Assembly (NCBI GenBank): GCA_963768085.1
Contig: CAVYGO010000005.1
Location: forward strand, 186,001-250,000
Source: Pukyongia sp963768085
GTDB lineage: Bacteria; Bacteroidota; Bacteroidia; Flavobacteriales; Flavobacteriaceae
Direction of reading: 5' to 3'
Length of the DNA stretch: 64,000 nucleotides
Part shown: positions 50,732 to 60,743 of the stretch, one piece after another
How positions within the stretch are numbered: the first letter of the stretch is position 1
Layout: every line of letters starts with the position of its first letter
Made by a program: the position numbers and the translations under genes
Notes under the pieces: model-generated
The model's database searches: none
Seen by the model: the letters and a program-made list of their open reading frames with translations, nothing else
What the model was told of the DNA's origin: nothing

Positions 50732-52360
50732 ATGTTTGAAATTTCAGAATTAAAAGCAAAGAAGCTACCTGAACTTCAGGAATTAGCTAAAACATTAGGT
50801 GTACCTAAATACCGAAGTTTAAAAAAATTGGATCTTGTATATAAAATCCTTGATTACCAGGCCGCAAATCCTACAGCGGTGAAGTCAGTGAAGTCAGTTG
50901 CCCCTTCAGAAAAGAAGGAAGATGAGCCACAATCAGCTCCCAAAACCGACAACCGGAATACTCGCCAACGTCCACCACGCGATGGAAAGCAGCAAAGTGA
51001 TAAGCAGCGAAGTGACGGCCAACGAAGTGATAATCGTAGTCAGCGAGGTCCGCAAAAGCAAAAACAAGGACAACAGGGTCAGGGTCAGAAACCAGATACT
51101 AGAAAGGCACAAGACAGCAAACAACGTCCTGATCAGAAAAAAGAACAGCCGAAACGGGACCATGGGAACAGAGACCAGAAGGATCAATCCGGAAAGAATG
51201 GTAACAAAGACAACCGGAATAGGTATAAAGAACCCGATTTCGAGTTCGACAGTATCATTGAAAGTGAAGGAGTTCTTGATATCATGCAGGACGGATACGG
51301 TTTTCTGCGTTCCAGTGATTATAATTATTTATCCTCTCCCGATGATATTTACGTGTCCCAATCGCAGATCAGACTTTTTGGTTTAAAGACTGGTGATACG
51401 GTACTTGGTGAAGTGCGGCCGCCAAAAGAAGGTGAAAAATATTTCCCTTTGATAAAAGTGAATAAGATTAATGGGTTAAGTCCGAATGTAGTTCGGGACC
51501 GAGTTGCCTTCGAGCATCTTACTCCGCTTTTCCCTGAGGAAAAATTCAATATTGCCGAACGTCAGAGTAATGTGTCGTCTCGGATTATCGATCTATTTAC
51601 ACCAATTGGAAAAGGACAGCGTGGAATGATCGTTGCGCAGCCAAAAACGGGTAAAACGATGCTCTTAAAGGATATTGCAAATGGAATTTCCGCCAATCAT
51701 CCCGAAGTGTATCAAATCATTCTTCTTATCGACGAACGTCCGGAGGAGGTGACCGACATGCAAAGAAATGTAATTGGAGAGGTAGTGGCTTCAACATTCG
51801 ATAAAGAAGCTACTGAACATGTTCGTATAGCCAACTTAGTGATCGAAAAAGCGAAGCGTTTAGTGGAATGCGGGCATGATGTAGTGATTCTTCTGGATTC
51901 TATAACCCGTCTTGCAAGAGCCTATAATACGGTTCAACCAGCTAGTGGAAAGATATTGAGTGGTGGTGTGGATGCTAATGCGCTGCACAAACCAAAAAGA
52001 TTCTTTGGTGCTGCCCGGAATATTGAGAACGGTGGCTCTTTAAGTATAATTGCAACAGCGCTTACCGAAACCGGCTCGAAAATGGATGAAGTTATCTTTG
52101 AAGAATTTAAAGGTACCGGTAATATGGAACTGCAACTGGATAGAAAAATATCCAACCGCAGAATTTTCCCTGCCATCGATCTTACTTCTTCAAGTACACG
52201 AAGAGACGATCTCTTACTAAGCGAAAATACCATTCAGAGGATGTGGGTGATGCGAAAGTATCTGGCCGACATGAACCCTGTAGAAGCCATGGAATTTATT
52301 AACGACCGTATCAAATCGACACGAAATAACGAAGAGTTCCTTATTTCTATGAACGCATAG
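50732..52360 (+). CDS. rho: Transcription termination factor Rho
   Basis: 542 residues, longer than the 419 of E. coli. The N-terminal Rho_N helix bundle (LKAKKLPELQELAKTLGVPKY region) is followed by a low-complexity, highly charged insertion at about residues 50-165, rich in Gln, Arg, Asn, Asp and Lys, then the RNA-binding cold-shock domain (GVLDIMQDGYGFLRSSDYNY) and the ATPase with P-loop IVAQPKTGKTMLLKDIA and Walker B VVILLDSITRLARAY. Insertions of this kind are known in Bacteroidota Rho and can promote phase separation or extra RNA binding. A terminator follows. Confidence 0.97.
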   Translation: MFEISELKAKKLPELQELAKTLGVPKYRSLKKLDLVYKILDYQAANPTAVKSVKSVAPSEKKEDEPQSAPKTDNRNTRQRPPRDGKQQSDKQRSDGQRSDNRSQRGPQKQKQGQQGQGQKPDTRKAQDSKQRPDQKKEQPKRDHGNRDQKDQSGKNGNKDNRNRYKEPDFEFDSIIESEGVLDIMQDGYGFLRSSDYNYLSSPDDIYVSQSQIRLFGLKTGDTVLGEVRPPKEGEKYFPLIKVNKINGLSPNVVRDRVAFEHLTPLFPEEKFNIAERQSNVSSRIIDLFTPIGKGQRGMIVAQPKTGKTMLLKDIANGISANHPEVYQIILLIDERPEEVTDMQRNVIGEVVASTFDKEATEHVRIANLVIEKAKRLVECGHDVVILLDSITRLARAYNTVQPASGKILSGGVDANALHKPKRFFGAARNIENGGSLSIIATALTETGSKMDEVIFEEFKGTGNMELQLDRKISNRRIFPAIDLTSSSTRRDDLLLSENTIQRMWVMRKYLADMNPVEAMEFINDRIKSTRNNEEFLISMNA

Positions 52361-52380
52361 TCTAATTAAATAGTTTAATT

Positions 52381-52408
52381 AAAAAGCCTCGTGTTTACGG
52401 GGCTTTTT
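52381..52408. terminator. Bidirectional terminator after rho
   Basis: AAAAAGCCTCGT GTTT ACGGGGCTTTTT, a 12-pair stem with one wobble, overlapping the stop region of the convergent macro-domain gene. Confidence 0.85.
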
Positions 52409-52922
52409 AATTTTCTACTTTGAAGTATTCCCGGTAATATTGGTAATTTTCGTCATCGAAGCATACTAAAATGACTTTACCAATTCGATCTGATTGATAT
52501 GTTGACAATACTTCATATACCAACTGGGCTGCCTTAACTTTGGGAAACCCGTAAATGCCTGTACTGATATTCGGAAAGGCGATAGTAGATACATGATTTT
52601 CTTCGGCCAGGATAAGACTATTCAGATAACATTGTTTCAGCAATTCTAATTCGTTGGAATTGCCGTTATTCCACTTTGGTCCTACCGTATGAATGATCTT
52701 TTTAGCGCATAATGTACCGGCTGTTGTGATCACCGCCTCACCCACTTTACAGCCTCCCTGTTTATTTCTTATGGCAATACATTCATCCAGGATCTCAGGA
52801 CCACCTGCCCGGTGAATAGCACCATCCACCCCGCCTCCACCTAATAAAGAAGTATTAGCGGCGTTAACGATTGCATCGGCCTGAACTTTAGTTATATCTC
52901 CCTGTATGAGTTCAATTTTCAT
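52407..52922 (-). CDS. Macro domain protein, O-acetyl-ADP-ribose deacetylase type
   Basis: 171 residues comprising a single macro domain. ADP-ribose-binding motifs are VQADAIVNAANTSLLGGGGVDGAIH, GEAVITTAGTL, IIHTVGPKWN and AFPNISTGIYGFPKVKAA, matching the YmdB/MacroD type that hydrolyses O-acetyl-ADP-ribose and can remove mono-ADP-ribose from proteins. It shares a terminator region with rho and lies alone. Confidence 0.95.
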   Translation of the reverse strand: MKIELIQGDITKVQADAIVNAANTSLLGGGGVDGAIHRAGGPEILDECIAIRNKQGGCKVGEAVITTAGTLCAKKIIHTVGPKWNNGNSNELELLKQCYLNSLILAEENHVSTIAFPNISTGIYGFPKVKAAQLVYEVLSTYQSDRIGKVILVCFDDENYQYYREYFKVEN

Positions 52923-52956
52923 TGTCGTTGGAATGTCCTAAGAATATGCCATAAAA

Positions 52957-52979
52957 AAAGCCCCGCTTCGCGGGGCTTT
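52957..52979 (-). terminator. Terminator of the secreted protein gene
   Basis: AAAGCCCCGC TTC GCGGGGCTTT, a perfect 10-bp stem with a T-run on the minus strand, 21 bases after the T9SS cargo gene. Confidence 0.9.
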
Positions 52980-53000
52980 CATATAAGTTGTTAGCAATAA

Positions 53001-53837
53001 TTATTGCTTAACGATTTTCTGAGTTAATGTACCCGCAGAAGTATCAACATTAAGGATGTATACACCTCTTGCAAGGTTTGAAGTATTCATCTGTCCATTT
53101 ACTAATTGTACACCAGTGTTTTTACCTAATACGTCGTATAGGTTAGCACTGCTCACTTCAATAGTAGAAGGAATGTTTACGTTAAGAACGTCATTTGCCG
53201 GATTAGGAAATACAGAAGCTAGATCGGAAATATTATCTCCAACAGCCGCAATGTTATCTCCTTCAAGGTTAAGGATGATGTCATCATCGAACGCACCGAT
53301 TAATGGAATCGGAGTCGGATCAGTGATACCACAGTCATCAGCAGAAAGATAAGAATCTCCTGTTTCACCTAATGTATTTTGTCCAATACGGAAAGCTACA
53401 ACGTCGTCATCTAATCCGATAAGCTCAACAACTATTTCGTCAAAGCTATCAACAACAGCAGGAGTGTCTAACGGTAGAAGTACAAGAGTACCAACTTCAG
53501 CAGCAGTTACTGTAGTTACAGCAGTTCCGATTAGCGTTAAAGTCCCTGTTGGGAAAGTCGCATCAGAAGAATAAAGATTTAATACAAGACCAGCATCACC
53601 GAAGTCAACTTGTCCTACACCAAATTCAAAGTTGTTTACCGAGAAGTTTCCTGTGATACTGAAATCATCAAGGATATAACTTCTCCACCAGTTGTTCTGA
53701 GCGGTAGCTCCACCTGAAACACCGCAGGCAACACCAGCTTCAATAGTGGCAGTATCAAGAGAATGTGATACTGTAATTTGCGCATTCATGCAAACAGAGG
53801 CAATCATGGCAAGAGTCAATAGAGTAATTTTTTTCAT
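53001..53837 (-). CDS. Secreted protein with T9SS type A C-terminal sorting domain
   Basis: 278 residues from the ATG at 53837; a longer in-frame start at 53885 would put 16 hydrophobic residues before a normal signal peptide (ITLLTLAMIASVCMNAQ) and is rejected. The middle is a beta-rich domain of about 190 residues with no motif I recognise (NWWRSYILDDFSITGNFSV, VFRIGQNTLGET-like). The C-terminal 70 residues are a T9SS sorting domain: VFPNPANDVLNVNI, ANLYDVLGKN, LARGVYILNV and TQKIVKQ. It should be secreted through the type IX system. Monocistronic with a strong terminator. Confidence 0.85.
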   Translation of the reverse strand: MKKITLLTLAMIASVCMNAQITVSHSLDTATIEAGVACGVSGGATAQNNWWRSYILDDFSITGNFSVNNFEFGVGQVDFGDAGLVLNLYSSDATFPTGTLTLIGTAVTTVTAAEVGTLVLLPLDTPAVVDSFDEIVVELIGLDDDVVAFRIGQNTLGETGDSYLSADDCGITDPTPIPLIGAFDDDIILNLEGDNIAAVGDNISDLASVFPNPANDVLNVNIPSTIEVSSANLYDVLGKNTGVQLVNGQMNTSNLARGVYILNVDTSAGTLTQKIVKQ

Positions 53838-53981
53838 AATTATCAGTTTAAAGTTTAATATTGTGAAACAAATATATGAAAGCAAAATAAATATAAGCAG
53901 CGTTTAATCACTTTTTTTTACCGATAATCATCCTAAAATGCCGTTATTATTGTGTTTCTGACAATTTAATAATTGTTTCCT

Positions 53982-55685
53982 ATGAAAAAACTAATCCTCC
54001 TCATCGCTCTATTAAGTTTAATTGCCTGTGGCAAAAATGAAGAGAAAAGCACCTTTGATTTCACCACAACGTTTGAACGGTCACAGGGAACAGAAACCGC
54101 TACTTACGATGAGGTTATTGAGTTTTACACTCAATTAGCTGAAGCCCACACCGCAGTCGCGATGTACGAAATGGATCGCACGGATAGCGGAAAACCTCTC
54201 AACCTGGTAACCTTTAATCCCAATAGAAGCTTCGAATCTGAGTTTTCCGGAAATGATGAAAAACTGGTCGTACTTATAAATAATGGAATTCATCCTGGTG
54301 AAAGTGATGGTATCGATGCATCGATGATGCTTATCAGGGATCTGGCCGAAGGAAAGATCGCGGCTCCCCTAAATACGATCGTCGCGGTTATCCCTGTTTA
54401 CAACATTGGAGGGGCCCTCAACAGGAACAGCACAACACGAACGAATCAGAATGGCCCCGTAGAATATGGCTTTAGAGGCAATGCCAGGAATTTCGACCTG
54501 AACCGCGATTTTATAAAAGCCGATACAAAAAATACCAGAGCATTCATAGATCTATTCAGAACCGTGAAGCCTGATCTTTTTGTCGACACTCATGTTAGCA
54601 ATGGCGCAGATTATCAGTATACGCTCACCCATTTGTTTACGCAGCATAATAAACTGGGGGGTTCTTTAGGCGAATACATACAAGATTCCTTCATGCCACG
54701 ACTTGAAGACTCGCTTCAAAAAAAGGAGTGGGATATATCACCTTATGTAAATGTTTTCAACAGAACTCCGGAAGCAGGTTTTAGCCAGTTTTTAGATGGC
54801 CCGCGCCTCTCAACGGGATTTACCACACTCTATAACACGTTGGGAATGATGATAGAAACCCATATGCTAAAGCCTTACAAATCACGTGTGGAGGGTACGT
54901 ATACCATGCTTAATGAATTTATCGCAATCGCCGACAAAGATGCCGGGAACATTATAAACATGCGTCAGGAAGCAAACAACCGATTTAAGACTGGAGATCA
55001 ATATCCATTAACCTGGAAAGTGGACAGCTCAAGTTCCCGCGTGTTGAACTTTAAAGGTTATGAGGCTGAAATGATAATAAGTGAAATAACGGGAGTCTCA
55101 AGGCTGAAATATGACAGCTTAAAACCCTATACAAGGGAGGTCACATATTACGATCAATTTGTGCCGGCTACATTTACTACCATACCTAAAAAATATATTA
55201 TACCCAGAGGTAATTGGAAGATCATGGAACTGATCCGGTTGAACAAAATACAATATGAAAAGGTTGTAAGAGATACCTTGATAACCGGGCAGGTATATAG
55301 AATTATATCTACAGAAACAAGTCGAAGGCCCTACGAAGGGCATTACCCGCATTACAATACGCAGGTTGAATTAACCACCGAAGAAGTTTCAATTGAAGTT
55401 GGGGATTACATTTTGGAAACGGATCAGCCCGGCATGAGATATTTACTGGAAACCCTGGAACCCATGGCTCCGGATTCTTTTTTCAACTGGAATTATTTCG
55501 ATCCTATTTTGGGACAGAAAGAAGGATTTTCACCATATGTGTGGGAGGATATGGCACTCGATTTCCTAAATGACAATCCGGAAATTAAAAAACAATTTGA
55601 GGAAAAGAAGCGACAGAACCCTCAGTTTGCCCAAAACTGGTATACACAGTTAGACTGGATTCACAAGCAATTCTCCTTATTATGA
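53982..55685 (+). CDS. M14 family zinc carboxypeptidase-like lipoprotein
   Basis: 567 residues from the ATG at 53982; an ATG three codons earlier is also possible. A lipoprotein signal (LILLIALLSLIACGKN) anchors it. The M14 zinc site is visible as NNGIHPGESDGIDASMML (His and Glu ligands) and, about 95 residues later, DLFVDTHVSNGADYQYTLTH (third His). The substrate-site stretch GNARNFDLNRDF supplies the Asn-Arg pair typical of M14. The C-terminal 200 residues have no clear domain assignment. It probably acts in the periplasm on peptides. A strong neighbour relationship is not visible. Confidence 0.9.
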   Translation: MKKLILLIALLSLIACGKNEEKSTFDFTTTFERSQGTETATYDEVIEFYTQLAEAHTAVAMYEMDRTDSGKPLNLVTFNPNRSFESEFSGNDEKLVVLINNGIHPGESDGIDASMMLIRDLAEGKIAAPLNTIVAVIPVYNIGGALNRNSTTRTNQNGPVEYGFRGNARNFDLNRDFIKADTKNTRAFIDLFRTVKPDLFVDTHVSNGADYQYTLTHLFTQHNKLGGSLGEYIQDSFMPRLEDSLQKKEWDISPYVNVFNRTPEAGFSQFLDGPRLSTGFTTLYNTLGMMIETHMLKPYKSRVEGTYTMLNEFIAIADKDAGNIINMRQEANNRFKTGDQYPLTWKVDSSSSRVLNFKGYEAEMIISEITGVSRLKYDSLKPYTREVTYYDQFVPATFTTIPKKYIIPRGNWKIMELIRLNKIQYEKVVRDTLITGQVYRIISTETSRRPYEGHYPHYNTQVELTTEEVSIEVGDYILETDQPGMRYLLETLEPMAPDSFFNWNYFDPILGQKEGFSPYVWEDMALDFLNDNPEIKKQFEEKKRQNPQFAQNWYTQLDWIHKQFSLL

Positions 55686-55711
55686 AAAAGCACATTTACG
55701 TTACCCTATCG

Positions 55712-56229
55712 TTAGGGTGAGTGAATTAAATATTCCTTCGGAAATAGCAATTTGATGTTTTCATAGGATTCCTGAAGTGCTTTTTGGGATTTTTCGAAAT
55801 TTTTCCATTTTACTTTTTTTATCCCTTCTTTCGGCTGGGGAATTAATGGCCCGTCGTATTCCGAATACATTTCGAACCAATACGTGATCTTGAGTTTGAA
55901 CTTATCGTTCCGTTTGAAAACATGATAGGTTGTAGTAAGATATTTCTTAACTTCAAGATTCTGAACACCCGTTTCTTCTTTCACCTCCCTGACTGCGGCT
56001 TCTTCATGGGTTTCTTCTTTTTTATCCCGCCTTTTGGAAGATCCCATTTGTCGTTTCGGTAAATAAAAAGTATCTCCCTTTTGTTATTGTATACCAGACC
56101 TCCCGCCGCTTCAACCACAGGCAATTTCTTTCTAAGAAATTTTTCCAGATACTCTTCATTCTTATGATAAATATTAACATAGATCAATTCGCCATTATTG
56201 ATCTTCTTGATCAATTTTTTAAACTTCAA
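55712..56229 (-). pseudogene. NUDIX hydrolase, interrupted by one frameshift
   Basis: Two minus-strand frames join into a protein of about 172 residues. The first frame covers the N-terminal part up to DKWDLPKGGIKK; the second continues EETHEEAAVREVKEETGVQNL. Adding one A to the six-A run on the coding strand (plus-strand T-run 56018-56023) restores the full NUDIX box Gx5Ex7REVKEETGV. These enzymes hydrolyse nucleoside-diphosphate derivatives. A homopolymer indel is typical of sequencing error. It is convergent with the M14 peptidase and divergent from pyrE, an arrangement common in Flavobacteriia. Confidence 0.88.
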
Positions 56230-56324
56230 ACTTTAGGGGAATTGAAGTATACTGCTTACCAATATTTTTCTCAGTTGAGAGAATTATTGGAATTTCTTTG
56301 ACAAAAACTTTATACATTTGCAGT

Positions 56325-56994
56325 ATGATTTTAAACAAAGAGACGGCACAAAAAACAGCCGAATTACTACTGCAAATTAATGCAATTAAATTACAACCAC
56401 AAAAACCTTTTACATGGGCCTCGGGCTGGAAATCTCCAATTTATTGTGACAACCGAATTACACTTTCATATCCAGCGATTCGAAATTTCCTAAGAGAGCA
56501 GATTGCCGATCAGATCGAAATCTTTACGGTAAGCCTGATGTTATTGCGGGTGTTGCCACAGGAGCAATAGGAATAGGAACATTGGTTGCCGATTACTTAA
56601 ATCTTCCTTTTTGCTATGTTCGTCCGGAAGCGAAAAAACATGGCCGTCAAAATAAAATTGAAGGATTTGTTGAAGCAAATCAGAATGTAGTAGTCGTTGA
56701 GGATCTTAATTAGTACCGGGAAAAGCAGCCTCGCTGGCAGTGGAAGCACTTCGAGAGGCAGATTTAAATGTAAAAGGAATGGTTGCTATCTTCACCTATG
56801 GATTTGAAGTGGCAGAAAAGAATTTCAAAAAAGCCAATGTTGAGCTACATACGTTAAGTGATTACAATGAGATTGTTGAGCAGGCCGAAAAATCCGGTTA
56901 CATTACAACAGAAGAAAGGGCATTGCTGGTGCAATGGCGTGACGATCCTGCTAACTGGGACCCCAAAATGGCCATTAAAATCTCAGATAAATAA
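56325..56994 (+). pseudogene. pyrE: Orotate phosphoribosyltransferase, interrupted by several indels
   Basis: The ATG at 56325 (MILNKETAQKTAELLLQINA) starts a PyrE of about 220 residues, but the frame changes at least three times: near 56530 (before GKPDVIAGVATGAIGIGTLV), near 56708 (inside the PRPP loop, expected VVVVEDLISTGKSSL), and near 56730 (before AVEALREADLNVKGMVAIF). All parts of the enzyme are present in order, including the end DDPANWDPKM. PyrE makes OMP from orotate and PRPP and is needed for pyrimidine synthesis together with the pyrF at 10352. The indels sit in a zone of dense frame errors, so the gene is probably intact in the organism. Confidence 0.9.
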
Positions 56995-57030
56995 TACGCC
57001 CTCAGGCTATCCTTATTAAACCCGATCCAT

Positions 57031-57429
57031 ATGAAATTAAACAGTAAAAAAGTAATTGTTCAAAAGTCTGCTGAGGACCTCTGTACATTCTTAAGTGATG
57101 TAAAGAATTTTGAGCAACTAATGCCAGAAAATATCAGCAAATTTGAAGTCATTAGAGTGATACCCTTTTGTTTTCGCTCTAAAAGGAATGCCGGAAATCG
57201 CACTGGAAGTAAAGGAGTTATATTCGCCTAAGAAAGTGGTGCTTTGGAGCAATAAGTGATAAAATACCATTTCAGCTTAACCGGCAACATAATGGAAAAT
57301 GGATGAACCGATTCTTCTGAAGCTGAATTAGATTTTAATGGTGAATTTAACCCTATGATGGCCATGATGATCAAAGGTCCTATCACAAAATTTCTCGAAA
57401 CCTTAGCGAATAAAATGAAAGACCTTTAA
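57031..57429 (+). pseudogene. SRPBCC family protein, interrupted by indels
   Basis: The ATG at 57031 begins LNSKKVIVQKSAEDLCTFLS, the start of a START/SRPBCC-like domain; after frame changes near 57160, 57255 and 57310 the parts GMPEIALEVKELYSPKKVVL, and SSEAELDFNGEFNPMMAMMI followed by KGPITKFLETLANKMKDL complete a protein of about 132 residues. These small hydrophobic-pocket proteins are frequently encoded between pyrE and birA in Flavobacteriia. Its ligand is unknown. The 3' end overlaps the convergent birA stop. Confidence 0.75.
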
Positions 57430-58176
57430 TAACGGAGGTAGATTTCAATTGTCATACCGAATTCAAGTCACTTTTTCATTTTCAAGTTCCACAAGTAGCT
57501 TATCCATCGCTGCTCACATACCCAGTAATGATTCCGTTGAATATCGATCTGTCCGGGTACTCAAAAACCGAGACCGTATCTTTCCGAATAGCATGGCGCT
57601 CGATAGTTTTCAATTAACGATTCGAGAAATCAATGCTTTTCCAAGTTGTCCAAATGCGATGATAGTGATCAGGGCAACCTGTCGCAAACACTTTCGAGAT
57701 CGAATATCTTTCCAGTTGCTACAATACAGGGACGTCGCTTAGGCAAATCGTAAATTCAGTATTATTTACATTTAGACCAATACCAATTACACTCGTCTGT
57801 AACTGGAATTGCCTTGCAATTGATTTTCAATCAAAATACCACATAATCTTTTTACCATATGACATAATGTCGTTCGGCCATTTTATCGTAATGAGGAATA
57901 TTAAGTTGTTCAATGCCATGTGTTATACCCAAAGAAACGGCCAGATCGTGATCATGGATTGTTCTTCTGATACGAAGATTGTTAAATCGTTTAAACATAC
58001 TAAAGGTAAGGCTTTGTCCCGCTTTTGACTGCCAGGAATTAGCCCCCATTTGACCACGTCCTTCGGTTTGATGTTTCCGCCAACACAATTGTACCATCTT
58101 CAAGTACTACATTTTTACTTAAGTTTTTGAGATAGGTGTTTGTAGAATCAATGGCATTAAGTTTGATTATCTTCAC
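57426..58176 (-). pseudogene. birA: Biotin--[acetyl-CoA-carboxylase] ligase, interrupted by several indels
   Basis: Minus-strand fragments in changing frames read KIIKLNAIDSTNTYLKNLS, HQTEGRGQMGANSWQS (biotin/ATP loop), then a KWPNDI-like segment, KKICGILIEN and IGIGLNVNN, ending DKLLVELENEK and a short terminal strand. This order matches single-domain BirA (about 245 residues) without an HTH; it transfers biotin to the carboxylase carrier protein. The start is read as GTG at 58176, though an indel or substitution could hide an ATG. It is divergent from rsfS, the usual arrangement in Flavobacteriia. Dense indels suggest sequence error. Confidence 0.82.
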
Positions 58177-58236
58177 AGAGGAAAAAGAATGTGTTACTAT
58201 TAGGTTGGCAAAGTGTTTAAAGAAACAAAAAAGTAA

Positions 58237-58244
58237 TAACTTTG
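58237..58244 (+). promoter_or_regulatory. Candidate -7 box of rsfS
   Basis: TAACTTTG matches TAnnTTTG, 20 bases before the rsfS ATG; GTTT at 58214 sits 19 bases upstream. Confidence 0.55.
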
Positions 58245-58263
58245 CGCAAATAAAAAATTTTTA

Positions 58264-58637
58264 ATGTCGAAGAAAGAAAAAGGAACAGATCAACTAATTA
58301 CTCAAATAATAAAAGGAATTGAAGAAGTAAAAGGACAAGATGTTGAAATTCTTGATCTTAGAGAAATTAGAAAATACAGTATGTGACTATTTTATAATCT
58401 GTACTGGTACTTCAAACACTCAGGTAAATGCCATTGTAAATTCGATTCAAAAAATAGTAAGCAAAGCCATTAAAAGAAAAACCCTGGCATGTTGAAGGAA
58501 GTGATAATGCCGAATGGATTCTTATGGATTATGTTCACGTCGTAGTACATGTTTTTCAGAAACATATTCGAGAATTTTACGACATAGAGGGATTATGGGG
58601 TGATGCCAAATCAGTAAAAATAGAAACAACTTATTAA
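58264..58637 (+). pseudogene. rsfS: Ribosome silencing factor RsfS, interrupted by two indels
   Basis: Starting MSKKEKGTDQLITQIIKGIE, the protein is restored to about 123 residues by removing one A near 58362 (giving ENTVCDYFIICTGTSNTQVN) and one A near 58478 (giving KEKPWHVEGSDNAEWILMDY), followed by VHVVVHVFQKHIREFYDIEG and LWGDAK. This is the RsfS (Iojap) family, which binds L14 and blocks subunit joining in starvation. It is divergent from birA and followed by ftsH, the normal flavobacterial order. Confidence 0.9.
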
Positions 58638-58651
58638 AATAATAGAGCCAA

Positions 58652-60656
58652 ATGGCAGAACGAGAATAAAGATAAGAAACCAGAAATTAAGAAGCCAAAA
58701 TTCAGTGCATATTGGATTTATGGGCGATATTCTATGATATTCTTAGGAATTCAATTTTTTGGAAGTGGAAATTGGTCACAGCCCAGCAAAACCACTCAGG
58801 CCGAATTTGAGCAATTTCTTAGAGATGGTGATGTTGAAAAGTTGAAATTAGTAAATCAAAAGTTAGCCAAGGTGTATCTAACACCGGAAGCCAAGAAAAA
58901 ATCGATACATTCAGTAAAAAGAAGAACAGCTTTTTTGCTCCGCGGTCCAATGAACCTTCTATCAATTTGAGTTTGGAGACCTTCAGAATTTCGAGAATAA
59001 CATAAAAGAAATAAAGAATGATAGCGATCTGGAGACCAAAGTAGTCTGGAATACCGAATAGTAATATGTGGGGAGAATTATTTCTTACGTTGTTGCCGTT
59101 TATTGTGATTATCGGAATTTGGATCTTTATCATGCGACGTATGTCCTCCGGGTGCCGGAGGTGGTGCAGGTGGGCAGATTTTCAATATCGGTAAATCTAA
59201 AGCAAAATTATTTGATGAAAAAGCAGATGTAAAAACATCCTTTAAAGATGTGGCCGGACTTGAAGGAGCGAAAGAAGAAGTTCAGGAAATTGTCGATTTC
59301 CTAAAAACCCCGGAAAAGTATACCGCACTGGGAGGTAAAATCCCTAAGGGAGCCTTACTGGTAGGACCTCCGGGAACTGGTAAAACCTTATTGGCCAAAG
59401 CTGTGGCCGGTGAAGCCAAAGTACCTTTCTTTTCCTTATCCGGATCAGATTTTGTTGAAATGTTTGTAGGTGTTGGAGCTTCCAGAGTACGGGATTTGTT
59501 TAAACAAGCCAAAGAAAAATCTCCTTCTATCATTTTTATCGATGAAATTGATGCCATAGGCCGTGCCCGTGGAAAGAATAATTTTTCCGGATCCAATGAC
59601 GAAAGAGAAAATACATTAAACCAATTGCTCACCGAAATGGATGGTTTTGGCACTAACACAAATGTAATTGTTATTGCGAGCTACCAACCGTGCGGATGTG
59701 CTTGATAAAGCCTTGATGAGAGCGGGACGTTTTGACAGACAGATATATGTTGACCTTCCCGATATTAGAGAACGAAAAGAAATTTTCGAAGTTCATCTTC
59801 GACCTATTAAAAAGGACGATACCCTGGATACAGATTTTCTTGCCAAACAAACACCTGGATTCTCAGGAGCAGATATTGCCAATGTTTGTAATGAAGCTGC
59901 GCTGATAGCTGCTCGAAAAGAGAAGAAATTGGTTGGAAGTCAGGATTTCCTGGATGCGGTAGACAGAATTGTTGGTGGTCTGGAAAAGAAAAACAAGATC
60001 ATGACACCCGACGAAAAGAAGGCAATTGCATTCCATGAAGCCGGTCATGCTACGGTTAGCTGGATGCTGGAACATGCAGCACCTTTGGTAAAAGTTACCA
60101 TCGTGCCCCGTGGTCAATCACTAGGTGCGGCCTGGTATCTTACCGGAAGAACGGCTTATAGTTCGTCCCGAACAAATGCTGGATGAAATGTGTGCCACCT
60201 TGGGTGGAAGAGCTGCTGAAAAAGTAATTTTCAATCAAATATCAACCGGTGCATTAAGTGATCTGGAAAAAGTTACTAAACAAGCGCGAGCCATGGTGAC
60301 CATTTATGGATTCAATGATACAATTGGTAACTTAACCTATTATGATTCCAGTGGACAATCTGAATATGGTTTTACAAAACCCTATAGCGAAAAAACGGCA
60401 GAACTGATTGATAAGGAAATTTCAAATCTTATTGAAACACAGTATGCAGCGTGCTATTGAGATTCTTGAAAAAGAACAAAGACAAACTCACTGAATTGTC
60501 CGAATGAACTTCTTGAAAAAGAAGTAATCTTCAAGGAAATCTTCAGAAAATATTGGGAAGCGACCGTTCAAGAAGCAACTTCCTATTGAGAAGAAAGAAG
60601 AAAAGACTGAAGACGAGGTGATCGCACCGGAAGAACCTGTCGAGCCAAAATCGTAA
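58652..60656 (+). pseudogene. ftsH: ATP-dependent zinc metalloprotease FtsH, interrupted by many indels
   Basis: All FtsH parts are present over 2,005 bases (about 668 residues) but in at least six frame segments. Order: N-terminal helix (YSMIFLGIQFF-like), periplasmic domain, second helix (ELFLTLLPFIVIIGIWIFIM), Gly-rich linker, AAA+ domain (GPPGTGKTLLAKAVAGEA, FIDEIDAIGRARG, MRAGRFDRQIYVDLP) and zinc protease site AFHEAGHATVSW, then an acidic tail. FtsH is an essential inner-membrane quality-control protease. Notable breaks are near 58912, 59060, 59145, 59680, 60135 and 60440. Such dense damage with complete domains argues for sequence error. Confidence 0.93.
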
Positions 60657-60743
60657 AACTTTAGATTTTCAGTAACATAACTTCAGTATAGATTTTATAT
60701 CTTTGAGATTAAGCGTAATTAAGAACTCCTCAATACCCTCTAA

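Noticed and set aside
50898..51386. 162-codon frame +2 ORF within rho
   Set aside because: It lies over the low-complexity insertion, has no recognisable feature and ends inside the conserved RNA-binding domain.
56298..56994. True pseudogenisation of pyrE (and of ftsH, birA, cdsA nearby)
   Set aside because: All domains remain in order, the genes are essential or near-essential, and the indels cluster in one stretch, so sequence error is more likely.
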